Assembly: GCF_002563655.1 (NCBI RefSeq)
Contig: NZ_PDIY01000001.1
Coordinates: 3,570,001-3,634,000 of the forward strand
Reading direction: 5' to 3'
Source of the DNA: Bacillus sp. es.034
Lineage (GTDB): Bacteria; Bacillota; Bacilli; Bacillales; Bacillaceae_B
Length of the DNA: 64,000 bases
Part shown: piece after piece, positions 38,383 to 47,167 of the stretch
How positions within the stretch are numbered: the first letter of the stretch is position 1
Layout: each line of letters begins with the position of its first letter
The notes under the pieces: model-generated
What the model was told of the DNA's origin: nothing
The model's database searches: none
Seen by the model: only the letters and a program-made list of their open reading frames with translations
Program-made: the position numbers and the translations under genes

Positions 38383-40137
38383 CTACCCTTCCTGAGTTTG
38401 TAATATTTTTTTCTGGTCTTGGTATTGAATATCATAGATTCGCTGATATGGTCCGTTATTTTTCAGTAAGAAATCGTGAACGCCTCGTTCAACGACTTTA
38501 CCGTTTTCAAGGACGAGTATTTCGTCGGCATGCTTAAGCGATGAAATCCGGTGCGCGATGATGAAGGTCGTACGATCGGACATGACTTCTTTCAGCGCTT
38601 TTTGGATTCTGAATTCCGTTTCCATGTCCACGGCGCTAGTAGCATCATCGAGAATGAGGATCGAGGGGTCCGTGCAGATCGCACGTGCTATGGCAATCCG
38701 TTGTTTCTGACCGCCTGAAAGACCCAGTCCCCTTTCTCCCAGTCTGGTGTCATATCCATCAGGCAATTCGGAAATGAAATCATGTGCCTCTGCACGTCTT
38801 GCTGCTTCGATGATTTCTTCCATGGATGCTTCCGGTCGACCATATGAGATATTGGCTTTGATGGTTGAGGAGAATAAGAATGACTCTTGGAGTACGAATC
38901 CAATATTTTGACGGAGTGATTTTAGTGAGTAATCTTTTACATCCCTTCCATCAATGAGGATTTCGCCTTCATCCGGTTCATAGAAACGTGTGATCAACTG
39001 GGTGATACTCGTTTTCCCTGATCCTGTGCCCCCGATCAGACCAATGACCTTGCCGGGTTCTGCCTTGAAGGAAATATCCTCTAATGCTGCTTCGTCATGC
39101 ACCGTGTAATTCAATGATACGTCCTTAAATTCCACTTCGCCTTTCAATCGTTCAACGTGGATGACCCCACTATGATCCTTTATCTTCTCATCCACTTCCA
39201 AAATCTCCAGTAATCTCTCACCGGATGCCTTGGATTGGGAAAAAAGGTTGATGGTAAATCCAAGGTTCATGATCGGCCAGATAATATACCAGACCAGGCT
39301 GTAAAAGGCGACAAGCTCGCCTGGTTGTAGATTTCCATTCATCACGAGATATCCACCGTATGCAAGGAGTGTGACGACACTCACATTCCCTAAGAACTCC
39401 ATGAGTGGAAAGTACTTTGCCCAAATGTCCGATGTGAAAAGGTACTTATCTTTATAATCACCATTGGACCGGTTGAATTTATTGATTTGGAAATCTTCAC
39501 GGGAAAGTGATTTCACCGTATTGATCCCGGAGATATTTTCTTGGACATTCGTGTTCAGCTTTCCGAAGGACTTGCGGATCCCGCGGAAGGCAGGATGGAC
39601 CGCCTTATCGAATTTGTATACAGCAATGCCGAGAAAAGGCAGGGAAACCAGGGTCACGAACGTCAATGATGGTGAATAGTAGAACATCACCCCAAAGCTG
39701 ACCGTCACCAGCAGGAAGAAGCGGAGCAATTCCGAGAAACCAAATGATAAGAAAAAGCGGAAAGCTTCTACATCAGCCGTCAAGCGTGACATTAAATCCC
39801 CTGTCTTGGCGTTATCATAATAACTGAATGGAAGGAATTGAAGCTTTTCATACAATTCGTTCCTTAATCGGTAGACCGATGTTATCCCGAATAGGTCACC
39901 GTTGTACTGTTGGATGTATGTGGCGATCCCTTTCAGAACCATGATACCGATAAATCCGAATGCAAGGTACGGAATCCACTTATATTCCCCTTGGAGAATA
40001 ACATCGTCAATTGTAATTTGTAAGATCATTGGATATACCACTGTAATGCCTGTAACAAAAATCAAGAAAATCATTGAAATGATAAAATGCCTTTTATAAG
40101 GCCAGTAAAAGGCTTTTAATTTTTTAAATGTATCCAT
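38383..40137 (-). CDS. ABC exporter, ATPase-permease half (degenerate site)
   Basis: 584-residue partner half: six helices and an ATPase domain with Walker A GGTGSGKTS, signature LSGGQKQRIAIARA, Walker B ILILDDATSAVD, where the catalytic Glu is replaced by Asp, and IIAHRISSL. This asymmetry with the neighbouring canonical half is the hallmark of heterodimeric exporters such as BmrC/BmrD or TM287/288. ATG at 40137 follows GGAGGGGAGAGG. A sigma-D-like -10 GCCGATAT lies 50-60 bp upstream. Confidence 0.88.
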   Translation of the reverse strand: MDTFKKLKAFYWPYKRHFIISMIFLIFVTGITVVYPMILQITIDDVILQGEYKWIPYLAFGFIGIMVLKGIATYIQQYNGDLFGITSVYRLRNELYEKLQFLPFSYYDNAKTGDLMSRLTADVEAFRFFLSFGFSELLRFFLLVTVSFGVMFYYSPSLTFVTLVSLPFLGIAVYKFDKAVHPAFRGIRKSFGKLNTNVQENISGINTVKSLSREDFQINKFNRSNGDYKDKYLFTSDIWAKYFPLMEFLGNVSVVTLLAYGGYLVMNGNLQPGELVAFYSLVWYIIWPIMNLGFTINLFSQSKASGERLLEILEVDEKIKDHSGVIHVERLKGEVEFKDVSLNYTVHDEAALEDISFKAEPGKVIGLIGGTGSGKTSITQLITRFYEPDEGEILIDGRDVKDYSLKSLRQNIGFVLQESFLFSSTIKANISYGRPEASMEEIIEAARRAEAHDFISELPDGYDTRLGERGLGLSGGQKQRIAIARAICTDPSILILDDATSAVDMETEFRIQKALKEVMSDRTTFIIAHRISSLKHADEILVLENGKVVERGVHDFLLKNNGPYQRIYDIQYQDQKKILQTQEG

Positions 40138-40289
40138 ATTTCCTCTCCCCTCCGTGTTCCATAAAAAAACAACGTACTACTAAATATATCGGCTTTCGAA
40201 ATAATTATCTACCCTTTTTTTAGAATTTTTTCCTTTTTGTGAATTCTCCTTTAATTCTTAATCCATATCCATTGTAAAAATGAAACCAC

Positions 40290-40317
40290 AAAAAAGGATC
40301 GGTCTTTTGACCGATCC
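40290..40317 (-). terminator. Terminator of ykuV
   Basis: Stem GGATCGGTC / GACCGATCC, loop of four A on the minus strand, then six T. Confidence 0.93.
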
Positions 40318-40340
40318 CTCCTCCATATTACGTTTGATCC

Positions 40341-40796
40341 CTATTCGCTTTTTTCCATTTCATCCAGAACACGGTTCACACGCTTTTCAAGCATCTTCAT
40401 ACCGCTCCCTCCTGCCTGGAAGTGACGGAGATTCCCGTCTTTATCAAATACATAATAAGCAGGGACGTATTGATTTTCAAATGCATCTGTCAGCTTATGC
40501 TCACTGTCCACAAAGATCGGTTGAGTGATATCATGCTCCGCAGCCACCTTTTTGATTTCATCCAGATTTAAATCTTCCTCTGAGCGAGGCATATGAACAG
40601 CCATTACGTTCAGTTTATCACTGTACCGGTCACGGAATTCATTGACTTGGGGCATGGCTTCTTTACAGAGATGACAAGAAATCGACCAGAAGTGGATAAG
40701 AGTCGGTTTATCTCCGGTGAGATCCTTCTTTGTCACTTCTCCATTCAACCATTCAGTAGCGCCGGAAAGCTCCGGCATAGGTTCACGCAGTTTCAT
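40341..40796 (-). CDS. ykuV: Thiol-disulfide oxidoreductase YkuV
   Basis: 151-residue TlpA/ResA-like thioredoxin-fold protein without signal peptide. Active site WSISCHLC (CxxC near 40-43), cis-Pro region YVPAYYVF. The N-terminus MKLREPMPEL matches YkuV. It probably reduces protein disulfides in the cytosol. It lies downstream of ykuU but a terminator separates them. Confidence 0.9.
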   Translation of the reverse strand: MKLREPMPELSGATEWLNGEVTKKDLTGDKPTLIHFWSISCHLCKEAMPQVNEFRDRYSDKLNVMAVHMPRSEEDLNLDEIKKVAAEHDITQPIFVDSEHKLTDAFENQYVPAYYVFDKDGNLRHFQAGGSGMKMLEKRVNRVLDEMEKSE

Positions 40797-40845
40797 TACG
40801 GATTGCCTCCTTAAATTTCTGTTTAGACCTTGGTCATTTATGTGT

Positions 40846-40877
40846 AAAAAAAAGACCTAACAAACGGTTAGGCCTTT
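40846..40877 (-). terminator. Terminator of ykuU
   Basis: Minus strand AAGGCCTAAC / GTTAGGTCTT followed by a run of T. Confidence 0.88.
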
Positions 40878-40890
40878 ATTCATTTGAAAA

Positions 40891-41433
40891 TTATAAAGTT
40901 TTTTGACCTGGCTTCCAGTTCGCCGGGCAAAGTCCGCCGGTTTGAAGCGCTTGAAGTACACGCAAGGTTTCTTCAACGTCACGGCCGATATTGTTATGGA
41001 ATACAGCCTGGTACTGAAGCTCCCCTTCAGGGTTGATGATGTAAAGGCCACGAAGAGCCACACCTTCTTCTTCAATCAGAACACCGTATTCACGGGATAC
41101 GGAATGGTTTGTATCTGCCGCAAGTGGATAGTTCAGTTCGCCGATTCCATTTGCATTGCGATCAGTGTTGATCCATGCTAAATGGGTATGGATAGTGTCT
41201 GTAGAGACACCAATGATTTCTGCATCTAAGTCTTCAAACTCATCGTAACGGTCTGACATTGCTGTGATTTCCGTCGGACATACAAATGTGAAGTCCATTG
41301 GATAGAAGAACAATACTGTCCACTTATCGTTTTTCATGTTTTCCTCTAAAGAAACTTTACCGAATTCTTTGTTTGGCATTACAGCGTCCATTTCAAAACG
41401 TGGAGCCTGTTTACCAACCATGCGTTCTGCCAT
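40891..41433 (-). CDS. ykuU: 2-Cys peroxiredoxin YkuU
   Basis: 180-residue AhpC/Prx1-type peroxidase. Peroxidatic Cys in DFTFVCPTEI (near 52), resolving Cys in GGLCPANWKPGQKTL at the C-terminus. ATG at 41433 (MAERMVGK) with GGAGGG 8 bp upstream; the longer open frame to 41502 is unsupported. Upstream a strong promoter and a perfect PerR-type box are present. Confidence 0.93.
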   Translation of the reverse strand: MAERMVGKQAPRFEMDAVMPNKEFGKVSLEENMKNDKWTVLFFYPMDFTFVCPTEITAMSDRYDEFEDLDAEIIGVSTDTIHTHLAWINTDRNANGIGELNYPLAADTNHSVSREYGVLIEEEGVALRGLYIINPEGELQYQAVFHNNIGRDVEETLRVLQALQTGGLCPANWKPGQKTL

Positions 41434-41519
41434 GAATAAATCCCTCCAATGAGTATTTGATGAAATAATGTCTGTGAAAGGATGGTTTATAAGCCTGTCC
41501 ATTTCAACTCACAGATATC

Positions 41520-41548
41520 ATTATATAGGATTGGATTTTTTTAGTCAA
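41520..41548 (-). promoter_or_regulatory. ykuU promoter (sigma-A type)
   Basis: Minus strand TTGACT (41543-41548), 17 bp, TATAAT (41520-41525). Confidence 0.75.
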
Positions 41549-41565
41549 TTATAATTAATGTAATA

Positions 41566-41580
41566 TTATAATAATTATAA
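41566..41580. promoter_or_regulatory. PerR-type box
   Basis: TTATAATAATTATAA is an exact match to the PerR consensus TTATAATNATTATAA, 18 bp upstream of the ykuU -35, between ykuU and the divergent mscS gene. Confidence 0.7.
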
Positions 41581-41789
41581 TTTATTTCCGTCATCCCTTA
41601 GTTGTTTTGCCCAATTCAGAAGTCATTTACTCTATCATGGCATGAATGATCTGAGAAAGGGTACGTTTATGATTTATCCACCAGGGAATAAACCAGTATG
41701 CTTTTTTACGGGGGATCACCTTTGACATAACCTATAGAGTATTGTGTATACTAGTATGGTCATTATTTAATAGGAAAGGATGTTTTGGT

Positions 41790-42656
41790 TTGGATTACAT
41801 ATTTGGTTTAACTGCGTTAAGTGATCGACTATCCAATTTTAATTGGGGCGGTCTATTAGTGACAATTGGAATAGGTGCACTGCAAATTTTGGCGATTTGG
41901 ATCGCTTTTATTATTGTAAAAGGTGCGGCGAACAAAGTGATCGAAAGGATTTTTGACAAATATCGAAAGAGAAATGATGTATCAGATGGTCGCGCACAGA
42001 CACTGCAGGCTCTTTCAAAAAACATTATCGGCTATATCCTGATTTTCGTTTTCTTTGTGACGATCATGCAAATATTCGGTATCCAGGTAACGGCTATCCT
42101 TGCTGGAGCCGGGATTATCGGCTTGGCCGTCGGGTTCGGTGCGCAAGGATTGGTAAGTGACGTCGTTACAGGGTTCTTCATTCTACTTGAGAAGCAAGTT
42201 GACGTAGGTGATTATGTAACGACTGGAAGCTTCTCAGGAATTGTGGAGGAGGTTGGATTACGGACGACACATATTCGCGGATTCGATGGGACTCTTAACT
42301 ACGTACCGAACAGGGAAATCACGAGTGTCAGCAATCACTCACGTGGAAACATGAGGGCACTTGTCGATATCGGTATTTCATATGATGATGACATCGATAA
42401 GGCAATGGTCGTACTTCAACAGGTATGTGATACTATTGCACAAGATGATGATAACATTGTCGATGGTCCGAATGTGCTCGGTGTGCAGACTCTTGGTGCC
42501 TCTGATGTGGTTCTCAGGGTGTTATGCAAAACAAAGAATATGGAGCAATGGGGAGTGGAACGAAAGCTTCGTAAAGCATTAAAAGAAGCCCTCGATCAAA
42601 ATGGAATCGAAATCCCTTATCCTCACCAGGTTTATATCGAGAAAAAAGAAGACTGA
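41790..42656 (+). CDS. ykuT: Small-conductance mechanosensitive channel (MscS family)
   Basis: 288-residue MscS-type channel. Three N-terminal helices (about 15-110), the pore-lining TM3 region ILAGAGIIGLAVGFGAQGLVSD, then the beta domain (DVGDYVTTGSFSGIVEEVGLRTT) and alpha/beta C-terminal domain. Releases solutes on hypo-osmotic shock. TTG at 41790 (MDYIFGLT) follows GGAAAGGATG; the longer frame has no site. Position matches ykuT. Confidence 0.88.
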   Translation: MDYIFGLTALSDRLSNFNWGGLLVTIGIGALQILAIWIAFIIVKGAANKVIERIFDKYRKRNDVSDGRAQTLQALSKNIIGYILIFVFFVTIMQIFGIQVTAILAGAGIIGLAVGFGAQGLVSDVVTGFFILLEKQVDVGDYVTTGSFSGIVEEVGLRTTHIRGFDGTLNYVPNREITSVSNHSRGNMRALVDIGISYDDDIDKAMVVLQQVCDTIAQDDDNIVDGPNVLGVQTLGASDVVLRVLCKTKNMEQWGVERKLRKALKEALDQNGIEIPYPHQVYIEKKED

Positions 42657-42665
42657 TGAAATGGG

Positions 42666-42694
42666 AAAGAGAAGGCGCTGCCTTCTCTTTTTTT
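42666..42694 (+). terminator. Terminator of ykuT
   Basis: AAAGAGAAGGC / GCCTTCTCTTT with loop GCT, then T run. Confidence 0.92.
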
Positions 42695-42758
42695 AATTCC
42701 TTTTCCTTGTTATTTTCTTAATTGTTTCAGTAATTGAAGAAATTTCGCGTCCATCTTC

Positions 42759-43610
42759 TCACCCTTTATTTGTGCTCTTCACCTTCATGCTCGGTCTCAG
42801 CTTCATAATGCTTAAGGACAGGGAAATCACTGCAAGTATAGAATAGATCATCAGGAATGAGATCCACAACGGAAATGTGATCCCGCTGCGTGAATAAATT
42901 TCATCGATCGCCATCGGTTCAAAATGCCCCATGATGACAATCGCAGGATTGAACATGGCGATGAGATAAGGAACCGGAGTGGTCTGATTCTGATATGGGC
43001 CGCTACCGATTGCCATGGAAAGCATAAAGAGAAACAACGTCCCCCCTACCAGAAACAGAACCGTCGCATAGGTCGTGACCATGGACACAATCGTTTTCCT
43101 TATGACCGTTGAATAAAACACGCCGATCGAACCAAATGTAAAGACGAGAAATAAACTGTATCCAAACACAGTGAGTAAATCGGAAGGGGATACGCCTCCG
43201 AATAAGAAAACAAAGCTGTATAAGGGCAGGCTTGATATCACAAGTAATAACAAATAAGAAACGGATGAAACGAGCTTGCTCAGGATGATACTCATGGAGC
43301 TTTGTTCTGTCGTCAACAACATGCTTAACGTCTGTTTCTCTCTTTCACCGCTGATGACGCCTCCCGTTAAGCCAGGGGTGATGAATAATACGAGGGCAAG
43401 CTGCAAGAATGAGAGAATCATAAACATGACCCTGCTCTCTTCCGGACGAAAATAGCCCGTATTGGAAAATCTGGTTTGCATATAAATGAAGCCGATCACC
43501 ACGATCCCTACGGCAATCAAGTAGCATAACATTCCGATGAAGGCTTTAAATGATCGGAAGCGAAGCTTGAATTCTTTATTCAACATGGGATTGATGAGTA
43601 ATTGTTTCAT
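42759..43610 (-). CDS. ABC-2 type permease
   Basis: 283-residue membrane protein with six helices and the ABC-2 pattern SGEREKQTLSMLLTTEQS between helices 2 and 3, typical of NatB/GldF-like permeases. Its ATG overlaps the stop of the ATPase gene (ATGA), showing translational coupling. Third gene of the cassette; substrate unknown. Confidence 0.85.
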   Translation of the reverse strand: MKQLLINPMLNKEFKLRFRSFKAFIGMLCYLIAVGIVVIGFIYMQTRFSNTGYFRPEESRVMFMILSFLQLALVLFITPGLTGGVISGEREKQTLSMLLTTEQSSMSIILSKLVSSVSYLLLLVISSLPLYSFVFLFGGVSPSDLLTVFGYSLFLVFTFGSIGVFYSTVIRKTIVSMVTTYATVLFLVGGTLFLFMLSMAIGSGPYQNQTTPVPYLIAMFNPAIVIMGHFEPMAIDEIYSRSGITFPLWISFLMIYSILAVISLSLSIMKLRPSMKVKSTNKG

Positions 43611-44542
43611 GAAAGGGTCACTCCTTTCGTGATTTCCATAAAGACATCCTCTAGGTTTGTCTCTGTTTCTTTGAAACTCAATATGGGAATGTCATTCAGA
43701 ATGGCTTTTTTGAGTAATTCTGTTTGCCCGGTCTCATCCCCTTTATAGAGGAATTGAAGCGTTCTGTCCCCTTCATTCACTTCGATCTTCGAGACAAAGG
43801 GATCATCTTCAAAAAATGCAACGGCACTTTCTACTAATCCCCTCACCTTTACCACGATCAGCTTATCTGCCTGAAGTTGAAATTGGATATCCGATACAGA
43901 ACCATGGGCCACAAGCCTTCCATTATCGATGACCCCGATCTCATCACATATTTCTGCGAGCTCAGGTAGAATATGGGACGAGATCAAGATCGTTTTACCC
44001 ATTTTCTTCAATTCCTTCAGTATTTCCCTCATTTCGATCCGTGCCCTCGGATCCAGTCCCGAAGCCGGTTCATCCAGTATGAGTACCTCCGGATCATGTA
44101 TGAGGCACCTGGCTAAACATAATCGCTGCTTCATTCCCCTCGACAACAGGTCCACATAGGAATCTTTCTTATGAGTAAGGTTCACCAATTCCAAAAGCTG
44201 AGGAATGAGCTTTTTTCTCTGGTCAGCCGGGATTTTATAGCTTGCACCATAGAAATCAAGATACTCTTCCGCTTTCAATTGATCATACACTCCGAAGAAA
44301 TCGGGCATATAGCCGATTTGTCTGCGGACCAATTTAGGCTCTTCGCTAATATTGAATCCATTCACCGTGGCCGTTCCACTCGTAGGAGCCAATAGAGTCG
44401 CCAGTATGGAAAACGTCGTGGACTTCCCTGCCCCGTTCTGACCGACAAACCCAAATACGGTCCCTTTTCCAATGGATAAATTCAGATCGTCCAGAGCCAG
44501 AAATGACCCATAACGTTTGGATAAGTTGTGAATTTTGATCAT
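43607..44542 (-). CDS. ABC transporter ATPase (NatA/GldA-like)
   Basis: 311-residue nucleotide-binding protein: Walker A GQNGAGKST (near 35), signature LSRGMKQRLCLARC, Walker B VLILDEPASGLD, H-loop SSHI. After about 220 there is an extra C-terminal domain as in ABC-2 exporters. Couples to the downstream permease and to the large upstream protein, with 4-bp start/stop overlaps at both ends. Confidence 0.9.
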   Translation of the reverse strand: MIKIHNLSKRYGSFLALDDLNLSIGKGTVFGFVGQNGAGKSTTFSILATLLAPTSGTATVNGFNISEEPKLVRRQIGYMPDFFGVYDQLKAEEYLDFYGASYKIPADQRKKLIPQLLELVNLTHKKDSYVDLLSRGMKQRLCLARCLIHDPEVLILDEPASGLDPRARIEMREILKELKKMGKTILISSHILPELAEICDEIGVIDNGRLVAHGSVSDIQFQLQADKLIVVKVRGLVESAVAFFEDDPFVSKIEVNEGDRTLQFLYKGDETGQTELLKKAILNDIPILSFKETETNLEDVFMEITKGVTLS

Positions 44543-46938
44543 GGCTGTACCTCCCCTTTCAAAACAATGGCAGGAAGACGAACGAACGGATCCCCTTGAG
44601 AGCGTTTTTCAAACTCAAAAACGATTTCTCCATTGTCATTCATATAATTGTTCACATTCTCTTTAAACTCTATAGCGCCTGCCGATGTCTCTTCAAGAGG
44701 GATCTTTTCGTCCGTACTTGGTTCCATGAGTGAGAACTTAAGGACCCCTCCCGTATGAAGCGTCATATTTAAAGAATGAAGAGTGACCTTAGACAATTCG
44801 ATTTGTTTAGGGATTTGAATGGTCATTTCATACGTTCCATCCTCAAGACCCATTTCATCTGCACCATTATGGGAATAATGCTCGATGATTTGGCCGTTTA
44901 CAGGCTTGACATCAAGATCAAGCTCCTCACTCCGAAGGGTAAAGGCTCCCTTATAAGTACCAAGAGTAGGAAAATGCTGATAAAGCAACGAGAAATTATC
45001 AGATTTCGATTCTTTATTCTTGATGCTCATATCAAAAATCTTGGCTTCCGTATATCCAAAAATGACGGGTGAATTATTTTCATTATCGGAAGAAATCATT
45101 TGGGATGCGAAGTTTTCCAAGCGTTCCTTCTTTTGCTGCTTTATGCTTTGTTGATTCGGAAACGGTGCCGACATATTGGGATTCCCGATCGGCGATGATA
45201 GATAGTCGGTCGAAAGCTTCTTATCGACACTGAGTGTTTCCCCTGCCTTTACTTCACCCACCCGGTAAATCCGCGATCCCGACCATATATAGACATCTGT
45301 GAAATCGTAAGGAAAAGCATTTTGAATCGTACCCGAAATGGTCTTATCCTTCAAATTTAATTCAGGGATGAATTTCCCAAGGTCCTCTTTGTCACTGGTG
45401 CCCAAAACGGTTCTTGTCGACCAGTACTCGACATCCCTGAACGTGATCTTTCTTTGATCTTTGTTAAGTTCTTCAACGGCGAATTTAAACTGATTGCCTC
45501 CACCTGGATTATTTCTCATCCTTGCCGGTGTAAGCTCCAAATGATTTCTGTCTGAAACAAAGTCGTAGTCACCGCCTGTGTTCGAAAGGGCTGTGAATGC
45601 TGAAATTCCATGGGCACTCCTATTATCCTCAACCTTCAAGATGTTCATTTGATTTAAATGAGGCTTTGAGATTCTATCTTTAGCACCTGTTATGAATATT
45701 CCCGATGAGACAAGGATCGATATGACAGGAATGATCCACCATGCCTGTTCACGTTTATCCATTTTCCTTAATAGGAAATAAAGAAGCGGCACGATGATGA
45801 CCAAGTATACGATCAGGATGATGACCAATGTGCTTACTTTAAAATTTGTCGATGGAAAGAGTTCGTTACTATCTGCCACTTCATAATAAATTCTCTCAAG
45901 AAAACTTTGGTCTCCATTGTTCTGACCCAATAAAAAATAGGGTTCCGTTTTAGAAAGCATGTTAGCAAACCACTCATCATACTGTTCCCACCCGTTCAAA
46001 GCAGGATCCCCCAAGGAGAAAGACGTTTGCCATACTTCACCAAGACCCCTTGCACTCTTTGCGACTAAAGGGATTCCCCCTTGTTCCGATACTATTTCTG
46101 CTTCTTGCTTCACTTCACCCTTATAGATGGATAAAGAGCTGAAAGGAGCCTTTATGCCCTTCTTTACATGAAAGGAAGACGTATCGGAAAGAGTCGCTTC
46201 TTCCTGTTGTGTGAGAGGGGCCAGATCGGCTACAGAACCAAGTGAATCTCTCAGATGAGGGGCAGCCCCGATAAATAGTACGCCTCCATTTTCAACCCAG
46301 CTCTCAAGGACCCCCTGTTGTTCCTGACTGAGTTCTGTTACGTTGAATTGGTCTATGACGATATAGTCAAACATCTGCAGACCGCCTTGTTCTTCAGGAA
46401 ACATTTCCTTTGTAAGTGCCAACGCCTCGACCCGGTTCCCTCCCATGGTCGAGCCCTTTATCCCTTTCAAGCGATCAGGATTTTCACTCAATAATCCAAT
46501 GGTTGTATTATTGTTATAAATGAAATTGGGTGTTAAACGTTTATCTCCTTTGAATGTCACTTCTTTCCCATTTTCCCATGATCCATCAAACAAATGAATG
46601 GTCTGGAGATTTGAATTGTGTCTGATCTCATCATTGAATCCCGGAATGGAAAATGTATATGTACGGACTGAGTTGGCAGGAACATCGATGGATAGTGCCC
46701 TCGCTCCCCCTGTTTGATATGATGGCGCATAATCAAACAAAAGATCGCCCTTAAAATCGGAACCTGTATTTTCTACGGTGACTTTAAGAGGAAAGCCCCG
46801 GCCTTCCTTTACTTTTCCGTCGATTCCTTCTTCCACTGAAATTTTTATTTGTCCTTTTGCAAATGTTGTATCCTGTATGAACAGGAACATCAATAAGCCT
46901 AAGAACACAACGAATAATACCTTCCCCCACCTATTCAC
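44539..46938 (-). CDS. Large exported membrane protein of an ABC-2 cassette, unknown
   Basis: About 799 residues. Signal peptide (VLFVVFLGLLMFLFI, about 5-20); Ig-like beta domain to about 120; an alpha/beta domain with FDYIVIDQFN and WVENGGVLFIGAAP that resembles the GATase-like region of GldG/DUF4350 proteins (about 150-330); two close membrane helices at about 360-420 joined by RKMDKREQ; then a roughly 380-residue beta-rich C-terminal domain. GTG at 46938 has AAAGGGG 7 bp upstream; ATG at 46944 is possible but too close to it. It precedes the ABC ATPase, ATGA overlap. I cannot name a function. Confidence 0.75.
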   Translation of the reverse strand: MNRWGKVLFVVFLGLLMFLFIQDTTFAKGQIKISVEEGIDGKVKEGRGFPLKVTVENTGSDFKGDLLFDYAPSYQTGGARALSIDVPANSVRTYTFSIPGFNDEIRHNSNLQTIHLFDGSWENGKEVTFKGDKRLTPNFIYNNNTTIGLLSENPDRLKGIKGSTMGGNRVEALALTKEMFPEEQGGLQMFDYIVIDQFNVTELSQEQQGVLESWVENGGVLFIGAAPHLRDSLGSVADLAPLTQQEEATLSDTSSFHVKKGIKAPFSSLSIYKGEVKQEAEIVSEQGGIPLVAKSARGLGEVWQTSFSLGDPALNGWEQYDEWFANMLSKTEPYFLLGQNNGDQSFLERIYYEVADSNELFPSTNFKVSTLVIILIVYLVIIVPLLYFLLRKMDKREQAWWIIPVISILVSSGIFITGAKDRISKPHLNQMNILKVEDNRSAHGISAFTALSNTGGDYDFVSDRNHLELTPARMRNNPGGGNQFKFAVEELNKDQRKITFRDVEYWSTRTVLGTSDKEDLGKFIPELNLKDKTISGTIQNAFPYDFTDVYIWSGSRIYRVGEVKAGETLSVDKKLSTDYLSSPIGNPNMSAPFPNQQSIKQQKKERLENFASQMISSDNENNSPVIFGYTEAKIFDMSIKNKESKSDNFSLLYQHFPTLGTYKGAFTLRSEELDLDVKPVNGQIIEHYSHNGADEMGLEDGTYEMTIQIPKQIELSKVTLHSLNMTLHTGGVLKFSLMEPSTDEKIPLEETSAGAIEFKENVNNYMNDNGEIVFEFEKRSQGDPFVRLPAIVLKGEVQP

Positions 46939-47118
46939 ATGCATTCCCCTTTCTCTTTCTCTATAGAACATAGACGAAATGTAACAGGAAAAAGTTTCTT
47001 TTTTTGTTTTTTCCTTAATTACCCAACTTCCATAAGTGTAATTTTACACTATTTCCACTGATTCGCAAGAGCATTTTTGAAATTTATGCCAAGTATTTTT
47101 TTAGGTCCGATTGTAAGC

Positions 47119-47158
47119 AAAAAAAATCACGGAACGTATCCTGGATACGTCCCGTGAT
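47119..47158 (-). terminator. Terminator of dapL
   Basis: Minus strand ATCACGGGACGTATCC / GGATACGTTCCGTGAT (one G-U) followed by eight T. Confidence 0.92.
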
Positions 47159-47167
47159 AAAGATGTA

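Noticed and set aside
33916-40137. The ABC exporter pair as CydDC for the adjacent oxidase
   Set aside because: Sequence is closer to multidrug-type exporters, and a terminator at 36506-36542 plus a separate promoter split the two operons.
40138-40170. 12-codon frame (MEHGGERKYGYI) overlapping the start of the exporter gene as a leader peptide
   Set aside because: No ribosome site upstream of its ATG; it contains the exporter ribosome site by chance.
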